Positions 1 through 6,643 of a stretch of DNA of 11,990 nt are shown piece by piece (positions within the stretch are counted from its first letter, which is position 1; every line of letters begins with the position of its first letter). The notes beneath the pieces are model-generated. The model made no database searches. It saw only the letters and a list, made by a program, of their open reading frames with translations, and was not told where the DNA came from. The DNA comes from an uncultured Clostridia bacterium (GTDB lineage: Bacteria > Bacillota > Clostridia > Oscillospirales > Ruminococcaceae), in the NCBI GenBank assembly GCA_947631585.1, contig CANRLY010000044.1:1-11990 (forward strand), read 5' to 3'. The position numbers and the translations under genes were made by a program.

Positions 1-2
1 AC

Positions 3-653
3 TCCGCTACCGGAGTGGACGCTTTGAACAACATAAACCTTACCATCAAGGACGGCGACTTCGTCTTTGTGGTGGGCGAATCGGGTGCCGGAAAATCCAC
101 CCTTATCAAGCTTTTACAGAAAGAAATAGACGCTACCGAGGGGCAGATAATCATTAACGGCTTCGACTTGAGCAAGCTCAAAAGGCGCAAAATTCCCGCT
201 CTGCGCCGCACTATAGGCGTGGTGTTCCAGGACTACAGGCTGATACCTACTATGACCGTCTACGAAAACGTGGCTTTCGTCATGAGGTGCGTGGACGCCC
301 CAAAAAAGAAAATAAAGACCCGTGTGCCTTACGTTATAGGTCTGGTGGGACTTTCCGACAAAGCCGACTGTCTGCCGGAACAGCTCTCCGGCGGAGAACA
401 GCAGAGGGTGGCTCTGGCAAGGGCTTTGGTAAACGACCCCAGAGTTATAATTGCCGACGAGCCGACCGCCAACGTTGACCCTGCTCTGACGGTGGAGATA
501 TTTGAGCTGCTCAGGGCGATAAATTCTTTGGGAACTACCGTTATCGTGGTGACTCACGACCTGAACAACGTGGTATACTTCGGCGGAAGGATAGTAAGGC
601 TTGACAAGGGAAACATCACCATCGACAAGGTTTTCGGAGGTGAGGAGGATTGA
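3..653 (+). CDS. ftsE: FtsE, ATP-binding subunit of the FtsEX cell-division ABC complex (5' partial)
   Basis: Cytoplasmic ATPase that pairs with FtsX to power conformational control of cell-wall hydrolases at the division site or sidewall. The frame is open to the left edge, so the true start and roughly 15-20 residues lie outside the window; the GTG at 15 is inside the conserved N-terminal strand and is not the real start. Visible motifs in order: Walker A GESGAGKST (about nt 78-104), Q-loop VVFQDYRLIPTMTVYENVAF (about 222-281), signature LSGGEQQR (about 382-405), Walker B VIIADEPT (about 442-465) and H-loop VVTHD. The QDYRLIP(T)MTVYENVAF stretch is typical of FtsE rather than a generic LolD/MacB ATPase, and the adjacent ftsX confirms it. 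The stop overlaps the ftsX start. All catalytic motifs are intact. Confidence 0.95.
   Translation, partial: SATGVDALNNINLTIKDGDFVFVVGESGAGKSTLIKLLQKEIDATEGQIIINGFDLSKLKRRKIPALRRTIGVVFQDYRLIPTMTVYENVAFVMRCVDAPKKKIKTRVPYVIGLVGLSDKADCLPEQLSGGEQQRVALARALVNDPRVIIADEPTANVDPALTVEIFELLRAINSLGTTVIVVTHDLNNVVYFGGRIVRLDKGNITIDKVFGGEED
636..648 (+). promoter_or_regulatory. Double Shine-Dalgarno deciding the ftsX start
   Basis: Two SD-like cores lie in tandem: GGAGG at 636-640 and AGGAGG at 643-648. An in-frame TGA at 641-643 rules out any upstream ftsX start, so the TTG at 650 is the only reasonable initiator. It lies 9 nt after the first core and only 1 nt after the second, so the first is likely the working site. 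Both sit in the last codons of ftsE, which suggests translational coupling. Confidence 0.6.
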
Positions 654-1552
654 GGCTCTCAACGTACAAAGACCTGATAGGTCAGGGTATAAAAGGCGTC
701 TGGCGCAACAGAATGATGTCCTTTGCGTCATTTTGCATACTTATCGTTTCCCTTTTGCTGGTGGGGCTGACAATGCTGCTTGCCCTTAACCTGAACAGGG
801 CGATAGATTCAATGGAATCAAAAAACGAGATAGTCGTTATTATAAATGAGGGTACGGAAAAAGCCGATATGGATTCTTTGGGAAAAAGGATAGAGGCTTT
901 GGCGAACGTCCAGACCTGCAAGTTCTTTTCCAGAGATCAGGCTTGGAAAGAAATGGTAGCAGATATGACCGATGAGGAAAAAGATCTGTTTGAGTACGCC
1001 GACAAGAACCCTCTGCCGGATACCTACAGGGTAACGGTCTACGATATTGAAACTATGGGAAACACTACGGTGCAGCTCTCGGCGCTGGAAAACGTGGAGA
1101 GCGTGGAAGCTCCCAGCGAGTACGCCGACGTGCTTATAAGCATAAGGAATATTCTGACGCTGGTATCGGTGGCGATAGTTGCCGCTCTGGTGATAGTTTG
1201 TCTTATCATAATTTCAAACACCACAAGAGCAAGCGTTTTCTCCAGGCGCAAGGAAATAAACATAATGCGCTATGTGGGCGCAACCAACGCCTTTATCAGA
1301 GTGCCTTTCTTTATAGAAGGTATGCTGGTGGGAATAGTTGCCGGAGTCGGAGCGTTTTTCCTGACTAAGTTTGCTTATGTGGGGATATATAATGTTCTCA
1401 CCGGACTGAATATACTGTCGGCTCTGGGAATAAATACCCTTTATTCTTTCGATTCTATCGCAAAATACATCGCTCTTGCCTACATTGCGGCTGGCGCAGC
1501 GATAGGAGCAGTGGGAACTACCATAAGCACAAAGAAGTATTGCAGAGTTTAA
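650..1552 (+). CDS. ftsX: FtsX, membrane subunit of the FtsEX complex
   Basis: Four-helix membrane protein that carries FtsE's ATPase signal across the membrane to an extracellular peptidoglycan hydrolase. The 300 residues show: a cytoplasmic N-terminus ending WRNRMMSFASF (about 18-28); TM1 about 26-47; an extracellular domain about 48-163 with the conserved NPLPDTYRV (120-128); TM2 about 166-189; the cytoplasmic coupling segment SRRKEINIMRYVGATN (198-213); TM3 about 222-246; and TM4 about 272-291. Length and topology are normal for Gram-positive FtsX. Translation starts at a TTG sharing bases with the ftsE stop (TTGA). An ATG start would fall at the edge of TM1 and lose conserved sequence. 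It belongs to the ftsE-ftsX-M23 peptidase operon. Confidence 0.95.
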   Translation: MRLSTYKDLIGQGIKGVWRNRMMSFASFCILIVSLLLVGLTMLLALNLNRAIDSMESKNEIVVIINEGTEKADMDSLGKRIEALANVQTCKFFSRDQAWKEMVADMTDEEKDLFEYADKNPLPDTYRVTVYDIETMGNTTVQLSALENVESVEAPSEYADVLISIRNILTLVSVAIVAALVIVCLIIISNTTRASVFSRRKEINIMRYVGATNAFIRVPFFIEGMLVGIVAGVGAFFLTKFAYVGIYNVLTGLNILSALGINTLYSFDSIAKYIALAYIAAGAAIGAVGTTISTKKYCRV

Positions 1553-1605
1553 GTTTACAGAAATAAAAATTACGGAACAACAGGCAGAAAACGGAGGTCA
1601 AGAAA

Positions 1606-2994
1606 ATGAGAGTCCCCGGTGGAACAAAACGGTTACTGGCAATGGCTGCGGCAGTGGTGATGGCTTCCCTGGCAATAACGGGGAGCAGTTCTCCCAACCA
1701 GCTGAGACCGCAGGCGGCTTCCTATCAGGATCAGATAAACGAGTACCAGCAGCTGCTGGAGGATTACCGCCACCAGCAGGAAGTTCTGGACGCTGAGATA
1801 CAACAGAGCAAGAACGATCTGGAAAACGAACTGGCTTACCAGGAGGATATCCAGGAACAGATAAAGACTGTGGAGGAGACCCTTCAGGTGCTGTCGGATT
1901 ATATCCTTCAGCTTGGCAAGGACATAAAACAGTGCGAGGCGGATATTGCCCAGAAAGAAGCGGAGATCGAGACCAAAAGGGTGGAGATCGAGAACGGCAA
2001 AGAAGCGTTCATGGCAAGGCTCAGGGCAATGTACATAGCCGGCGACGATTCCTACAGCAGCATACTTCTGGGGTCGGAGGACTTCTACGATATGCTGATG
2101 AAAGCGGAGCTGGTAAAGAGAGTTGCAAAGTACGACGACGAGATAATCGACGAGCTTTATGACCTGAAAAAACAGCTGGAGGCTGAGGAGGTCGCCCTTA
2201 ATCAGAAGAAAGAGGAGTACGAGACTCAGCTGGACGAGTACAACGCCCAGAAGAAAGAGCAGGACGCTCAGAGGGTGAAGCTCAACGAACTTTATGAGGA
2301 AAGCGAAAATAAAGCGGATCAGCTTCAGGAGGTCATAGAGGACAATACCGGCTCTATCGGCGAACTGGATCAGGAGATGGAAGATCTGGAAAGCACCATC
2401 GCCGACCTGGTGGAGCAGGAAAGGCAAAGGAAACTTGAGGAAGAGCGCATACGCCGTGAGGAGGAAGAACGCAGGCGGCAGGAAGAACTTGCACAGCAGC
2501 AGTCCTCCGGCGGAACTATCAGCGGAAACGCCTCTCAGGGCGGAGAGTACACCGGCGACGTTTACCAAAGCGGCTCGGGAGTGTTCGCATGGCCTGTGCC
2601 GGGCTTCCACAATATAACCTACGGTGTGGGCTGGCGCTGGGGCGCTTACCACAAGGGAATAGATATTTCCTCCTACGGCATAAGGGGTGCGACCATCAGG
2701 GCTTCCGACAGCGGAACGGTGGTAAAGGTGAATAACTCCTGCCCTCACGACTGGGGCAAGAACGGCTCTTGCGGCTGCGGAGGAGGTTACGGAAACTACT
2801 GTATCATCAACCACGGCAACGGCTTTATGACCCTGTACGGACACGCTCAGTACATAACCGTTTCGGTGGGACAGGAGGTGCAGCAGGGCGATGCCCTGGG
2901 AATTGTCGGTTCTACGGGATTTTCTACCGGCGACCACCTGCACTTTGAGATACGTCTTGACGGAGTTGCACAAAATCCGCTGGATTATCTGTAA
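1606..2994 (+). CDS. Secreted coiled-coil M23 (LytM) peptidoglycan endopeptidase, likely FtsEX partner
   Basis: Predicted exported cell-wall hydrolase with an EnvC/PcsB/CwlO-like layout. Order: a signal peptide with basic start and hydrophobic core (about 8-26; cleavage likely before residue 40, uncertain), a long coiled coil about 40-300 rich in E, Q, K and R, a Ser/Gly/Gln linker about 299-325, and an M23 domain about 326-462. Zinc ligands are visible as H349 and D353 (HKGID) and H446 of HLHFEIR, with H413 (YGHA) and H444 as catalytic histidines. The domain therefore looks active, unlike the degenerate LytM of E. coli EnvC. A Cys-rich insertion (C379, C389, C391, C399) lies in the domain. 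The ATG has GGAGGT at 1593-1598. It starts 53 nt after ftsX in the same operon. By analogy with PcsB and CwlO, the coiled coil probably binds the FtsX extracellular loop; this is inferred from context. Confidence 0.9.
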   Translation: MRVPGGTKRLLAMAAAVVMASLAITGSSSPNQLRPQAASYQDQINEYQQLLEDYRHQQEVLDAEIQQSKNDLENELAYQEDIQEQIKTVEETLQVLSDYILQLGKDIKQCEADIAQKEAEIETKRVEIENGKEAFMARLRAMYIAGDDSYSSILLGSEDFYDMLMKAELVKRVAKYDDEIIDELYDLKKQLEAEEVALNQKKEEYETQLDEYNAQKKEQDAQRVKLNELYEESENKADQLQEVIEDNTGSIGELDQEMEDLESTIADLVEQERQRKLEEERIRREEEERRRQEELAQQQSSGGTISGNASQGGEYTGDVYQSGSGVFAWPVPGFHNITYGVGWRWGAYHKGIDISSYGIRGATIRASDSGTVVKVNNSCPHDWGKNGSCGCGGGYGNYCIINHGNGFMTLYGHAQYITVSVGQEVQQGDALGIVGSTGFSTGDHLHFEIRLDGVAQNPLDYL

Positions 2995-3004
2995 AATTTG
3001 TTTT

Positions 3005-3040
3005 CTGGGGAAAACCTTTCTGAAGAAAGGGTTTCCCCAG
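3005..3040 (+). terminator. Hairpin after the M23 peptidase gene, possible terminator
   Basis: A 16-bp stem (3005-3020 with 3025-3040, one mismatch) closes a TGAA loop, starting 10 nt after the stop codon. It is followed by ACCCTTTTCT rather than a clean T-run, so intrinsic termination is plausible but not certain. It is also the outer hairpin of arm R1 of the 510-base element. Confidence 0.45.
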
Positions 3041-3066
3041 ACCCTTTTCTAAAGACTTTTATGCTG

Positions 3067-3153
3067 TTTTGGAGAGGGGTAATTACCTTTATATAATATG
3101 TAAAATATGCGAACTACAGTTGCTTCTTGAAAATAAATTACCCCTCTCCAAAA
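3067..3153. repeat. 18-bp perfect inverted repeat, inner part of the left sub-element
   Basis: Positions 3067-3084 (TTTTGGAGAGGGGTAATT) are the exact reverse complement of 3136-3153, separated by 51 AT-rich bases. This is the best conserved arm pair of the left half of the palindrome. The right half has an equivalent but less perfect pair (3357-3368 with 3435-3446, 12 bp perfect at its core). Confidence 0.85.
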
Positions 3154-3236
3154 ACAATATGAAGTTTTCGGAGAGAGTGTGAGGAAAGACCGTTCCTCAA
3201 AAAGATTACCCCAAAAGCAAAACATACACAGAAAAT

Positions 3237-3274
3237 AAATCAGACTTTGTCCGAACGCAGGCAAGGTCTGATTT
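3237..3274. repeat. Central hairpin of the palindrome
   Basis: A 12-bp stem (3237-3248 with 3263-3274, one T/C difference giving a G-T pair in one transcript) encloses a 14-base loop. Its midpoint is 3255.5, exactly the axis of the whole 510-base element. T-rich sequence follows on the plus strand and A-rich sequence precedes it, so it could also end transcription from either side. Confidence 0.6.
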
Positions 3275-3469
3275 TGTTTATATTGGCTTTGCTGTTGTGG
3301 GATACCATTTTGAAAAAAGTTCTTCTCTCAAACCTCTCTTTAAAACTTTCATATTATTTTTTGGCAAGAGGTAATTTACCCATTTAAAAAAGTTAAAAGT
3401 ACAACTTATCGCTAATTTTCAAAACAAATTGCCCCTTGCCAAAAAACATAAAAGTTTTAGTGAGGGGGT

Positions 3470-3506
3470 CTGGGGGAGGACCCTTTTTCAAAAGGGTCTC
3501 CCCCAG
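3470..3506 (-). terminator. Hairpin at the 3' end of folC, possible terminator
   Basis: Stem 3470-3487 with 3490-3506: 17 pairs with one bulged G, and a minimal two-base loop at 3488-3489. The folC stop codon (3490-3488) falls in the loop. On the folC transcript the hairpin is followed by ACCCCCTCAC, not a U-run, so classic intrinsic termination is doubtful. It is the outer hairpin of arm R4 of the 510-base element. Confidence 0.4.
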
Positions 3507-4786
3507 AAAAGCTGCATTTTTGGGTTATTTTTCACATAGGAGACCAGGTAGAGCGAACCGCAGATGAGCAGCGGTTTGCCCTGAGAAAGAATTTTACCGG
3601 CGGCGGAGGGGATATCTTCACCGGCGGTGGCTTTTCCGCCTGCCTGACGGATAAGTTCTGCCAGCTGGGGAGCGGGGATATCACGGTCGGAGAAGCCGTC
3701 CACCGCAACAAAGCTTTCGGCGCAGGGAAGGAGGTTTTTCACGGCGTCAAGGGCGTCTTTGTCGGTGTGCATACCTATGATGACTTCCATAGGCGGTGCG
3801 CCGGAATCCTTGAGAAAAGCCGCCAGAGCAGCCGTTCCGCCGGGGTTGTGAGAGCCGTCCAGGATAACAAGTGGGTCGCTGGAAAGCAGTTCTGTCCTGC
3901 CGCAGAGACGGGCTTTTTTTATGCCCTCGCAAACGGCATTGCTGCTCAGGGGCAAACGCTTGCTTATAAGAGCTGCCGCTTCTATGACGGCGGCGGCGTT
4001 GGCGACCTGGTGAGCTCCCCCCATGGAGAGCCGGTAGTTTTCGCCCTTGTAGGAAAAATCGCTGCCGGAAATGTCGGCAGATGTTATTTTTACCTGGGAT
4101 TCGTCAGGTATCACAAGGAGAGAGCCTTGCTTTTTTGCAATGGAAGAAATGACCTGCTGCGCTTCCAAAGGGCTGCCGTATGACATTACCGCCGGACAGG
4201 AGGGCTTGATTATGCCGCCTTTCTGGAAAGCGATCTCTCTTATGGTGCTGCCCAGGATAGCGGTGTGGTCGAGGGAGATGGAGGTTATCACTGACACCAG
4301 CGGCGAGGGGATAATGTTTGTGCAGTCGAGCAGTCCGCCAAGACCTGTCTCCAGCACAATAACGTCGCAGTTTTCCTTTAAAAACCAGAGAAAAGCCGCC
4401 GCCTGCGTGACCTCGAACTGGGAAAACTCCCTGCGCAGAGGGTGGGAGTCCAGCAAAGGGCGGAGCTGGTCGGTGATAAGGTCAAGTTCTTCGTAAGGGA
4501 TATTCCGGTCGTTTATCCTGATGCGGTCGGCAAATTCCAGAATGTACGGAGAGGTGAAAAGTCCGGTCTTATAGCCGCTTTCCACAAAAATACAGCTTAA
4601 CATCTGGGCAACTGAACCTTTGCCGTTAGTTCCGGCTATATGCACGAAAGTCAGCTTTTTCTGGGGGTCTCCCACCGCTTTCATCAGGGAAGCTGTCCTG
4701 CTCAGATCCTCCACACGTTTTCCCAGTCGAGAAAAGGAGGAAATATATTCGACCCCTCTTGCTCCTTTTATTTCTTTTGAAACCAT
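3488..4786 (-). CDS. folC: Folylpolyglutamate synthase / dihydrofolate synthase (FolC)
   Basis: Cytoplasmic Mur-ligase-family enzyme that uses ATP to add glutamate to (dihydro)pteroate or folates, giving retained polyglutamylated cofactors. The 432 residues carry the P-loop AGTNGKGS (51-58), the family signatures SPYILEFADRIRIN (79-92), ETGLGG (146-151), DHTAILGST (173-181) and EIAFQKGGIIKP (184-195), and the C-terminal-domain motif DGSHNPGG (310-317). Length is normal. The last residues (about QLFWGRPF) are encoded by the repeat that begins at 3510, so the natural tail was probably replaced or extended. The ATG at 4786 has only a weak GGGAG about 14 nt upstream and lies 21 nt after the uvrC stop, so translation probably depends on coupling to uvrC. 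Whether it also has dihydrofolate synthase activity cannot be decided from sequence alone. Confidence 0.93.
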   Translation of the reverse strand: MVSKEIKGARGVEYISSFSRLGKRVEDLSRTASLMKAVGDPQKKLTFVHIAGTNGKGSVAQMLSCIFVESGYKTGLFTSPYILEFADRIRINDRNIPYEELDLITDQLRPLLDSHPLRREFSQFEVTQAAAFLWFLKENCDVIVLETGLGGLLDCTNIIPSPLVSVITSISLDHTAILGSTIREIAFQKGGIIKPSCPAVMSYGSPLEAQQVISSIAKKQGSLLVIPDESQVKITSADISGSDFSYKGENYRLSMGGAHQVANAAAVIEAAALISKRLPLSSNAVCEGIKKARLCGRTELLSSDPLVILDGSHNPGGTAALAAFLKDSGAPPMEVIIGMHTDKDALDAVKNLLPCAESFVAVDGFSDRDIPAPQLAELIRQAGGKATAGEDIPSAAGKILSQGKPLLICGSLYLVSYVKNNPKMQLFWGRPF

Positions 4787-4807
4787 ATTATCACATTCCG
4801 CTCCCGT

Positions 4808-6643
4808 CTACATTTCCTGAATGACCCGATAAAGCTCCTCGGCTGTTTGAATATTCACACCTGCCGCTTTGGCAAGCTCCTCCGCAGTGGCTTTTTTCAG
4901 GTTTTCCTTGGTCTTGAACTGAGTCATCAGCTTGATGGCTTTCTCTTCGCCTATGCCCTTGGTAAGTTCCAGCTGCTTGGTGGACTTGCTGTGCTTACGG
5001 GACTGGTACGCCACTGAATAGCGGTGGACTTCGTCCTGTATCCTGGTGGCAAGGTCGAAGGCGCTCCGTGAGCGGGTAAGGCTTATCTCGCCGTCTCCTG
5101 CGGCAACTGCTCTGGTGCGGTGGCGTGAGTCCTTTACCAGCCCGAACACCGGCACGTCTATGCCCATTTCCCTGATGACCGGAGCAACTGCGTTCACATG
5201 GCCTTTGCCGCCGTCCAGGAAGATAAGGTCGGGCAGGTGGGAGAAGCTCTCGTCCGTCTGGCGGAAGTAGTTTTTGAACCGTCGGGTGAGGACTTCGCAC
5301 ATACAGGCGTAGTCGTCCTGCTGGGCGACTGTTTTTATGGAAAATTTCCTATAAAGCTTTTTGTTTGGTCTGCCGTTTTCAAAGACGACCATTCCTGCCA
5401 CCATATCGGAGGAGGCAAGGTTTGAGATATCGTAGCACTCGATATAAAGGGGAGGTCTGGCAAGACCCATCAGCCTGCCCAGTTCTTCCAGCGCAAGTAT
5501 CTCCCTGCCGGTGCGGCCGACTTTCATGGAAAGGTACTCGCCGGCGTTGCTTTTGGCAAGGGTGGTCAGCCGCAGCAGGTGACCTCTTTTCGGGACTGCC
5601 AGGGTGACAGCCCTGCCGCACCTTTCACGCAGGAATTTTTCGGTCATCTCCAGGTCGGGGATATCGCCGTCAAGCATTATTTCACGGGGGATATCGTCTC
5701 TTGAGCCGTAATACTGGAGCAGGAAGTCCTCGCGCATAAGTTCTTCCTCCTCGGTCTCTCCCAGGAAGAAGTCCGCCTTATCGGAGAGTTTTCCGCCCCG
5801 ATACATAAGGACGGAGACGCAGGCGTTGTTGCCGTTCACGGAAAGCCCCACAAAGTCGGCGTTTTTCAGGTCTTTATCGAAGATCTTCTGTTGTTGGGCG
5901 GCGTTTTTGATCGCAGCAATGCGGTCACGGAGCCTTGCCGCCAGCTCGAAGTTCAGTTCTTCGGCGGCGGAATTCATCGCCTTGGTGAGGTTTTCCACCG
6001 AAACGCCCGAACCGCTTTTTATATATTCCACCGCCTGAGAAACGGTCTCACGGTACTCGTCGGCTGGGATATTTCCCATACACACCCCCATACACAGCCC
6101 GATATGGTGGTTAAGGCAGGGGCGGTGTTTTTTGAATTCCTGTGGGAATCGCTTTTTGCAGGTAGGCAGCATAAAGACTTTGTTTGCCTCGATGACCGCC
6201 TGTTTTGCGGTATAGCCGCTGGTATACGGACCGATATACTCTGCGCCGTCGTTTTCTTTCTGCAAAGCGTAGAGGATACGGGGGTATTCCTCGGAAGTCA
6301 CCTTGATATAGCTATAGCCCTTATCGTCTTTGAGCAGGATATTATACTTAGGGCGGTGGAGCTTGATAAGGGAACATTCCAGCACCAGCGCTTCAAATTC
6401 GCTGTCGGTGACGATAAAGTCGTAGTCGTTCACCAGGGAGACCATTTTGCCCACTTTCGGCAGGTGGTCTGCGCCTTTGCGGAAGTAGCTGGTGACCCGG
6501 TTGCGGAGGTTTTTCGCCTTGCCGATATAGATTATCTTATTATCCTTATCTTTCATTATATAGCAGCCCGGGGACTTAGTGAGCCGGGAGGTCTTATCTC
6601 TCAGAAAAGGCAGACACCGGTTCATTTCATCGGTAACTATCAT
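4808..6643 (-). CDS. uvrC: UvrC, excinuclease ABC subunit C
   Basis: Nucleotide-excision-repair nuclease that makes both incisions flanking bulky DNA lesions, acting on the UvrB-DNA complex. The 611 residues match the family in length and order. They include: an N-terminal GIY-YIG nuclease for the 3' cut (SPGCYIMKDKDNKIIYIGKA, 24-43); a four-cysteine cluster C162, C176, C184, C188, a site reported to bind iron-sulphur in UvrC; a UVR motif for UvrB binding about 217-250; an RNase H-like nuclease for the 5' cut with D405 (YDISN), D478 (LDGGKGH) and H540 (DEVHRYSV); and tandem helix-hairpin-helix motifs about 560-611. The ATG at 6643 has AGGAGG 7 nt upstream, inside the end of the preceding gene, whose TGA directly abuts the ATG. 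M7 is a less likely alternative start. Confidence 0.96.
   Translation of the reverse strand: MIVTDEMNRCLPFLRDKTSRLTKSPGCYIMKDKDNKIIYIGKAKNLRNRVTSYFRKGADHLPKVGKMVSLVNDYDFIVTDSEFEALVLECSLIKLHRPKYNILLKDDKGYSYIKVTSEEYPRILYALQKENDGAEYIGPYTSGYTAKQAVIEANKVFMLPTCKKRFPQEFKKHRPCLNHHIGLCMGVCMGNIPADEYRETVSQAVEYIKSGSGVSVENLTKAMNSAAEELNFELAARLRDRIAAIKNAAQQQKIFDKDLKNADFVGLSVNGNNACVSVLMYRGGKLSDKADFFLGETEEEELMREDFLLQYYGSRDDIPREIMLDGDIPDLEMTEKFLRERCGRAVTLAVPKRGHLLRLTTLAKSNAGEYLSMKVGRTGREILALEELGRLMGLARPPLYIECYDISNLASSDMVAGMVVFENGRPNKKLYRKFSIKTVAQQDDYACMCEVLTRRFKNYFRQTDESFSHLPDLIFLDGGKGHVNAVAPVIREMGIDVPVFGLVKDSRHRTRAVAAGDGEISLTRSRSAFDLATRIQDEVHRYSVAYQSRKHSKSTKQLELTKGIGEEKAIKLMTQFKTKENLKKATAEELAKAAGVNIQTAEELYRVIQEM

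Larger units (their letters stand above)
3001..3510. repeat. 510-base nested palindromic element filling the convergent intergenic region
   Basis: No protein gene is credible here. Both ends read TTTTCTGGGG inward (3001-3010 on plus, 3510-3501 on minus), and similarity stops outside these points. Four related arms alternate in orientation: R1 plus (about 3001-3085), R2 minus (about 3220-3130), R3 plus (about 3298-3380) and R4 minus (3510-3421). Shared arm landmarks are an AAAACTTTTATG-like block, then TTTTGG, then (A)GGGGTAATT. R1 pairs with R4 and R2 with R3 about one axis at 3255.5; the ends (3001+3510), the TTTTGG/CCAAAA blocks (3067+3444) and the central hairpin (3237+3274) all sum to 6511. 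Neighbouring arms also pair locally, about axes 3110 and 3401.5. It may be a MITE-like mobile element, an inverted duplication or a bidirectional terminator. Confidence 0.75.

Noticed and set aside
1633..2973. A 446-codon open frame antisense to the M23 peptidase gene
   Set aside because: It is a shadow of the coding strand's biased codon use over the coiled coil; it shows no recognisable domain, and the plus-strand gene is unambiguous.
3049..3264. A 71-codon minus-strand frame in the 2995-3487 gap
   Set aside because: It runs through the palindromic arms and its codons are simply the inverted repeat read out; no SD and no family resemblance.
3001..3510. A CRISPR array
   Set aside because: The repeats are four diverged arms in alternating orientation, not regular direct repeats with unique spacers, and no cas gene is present.
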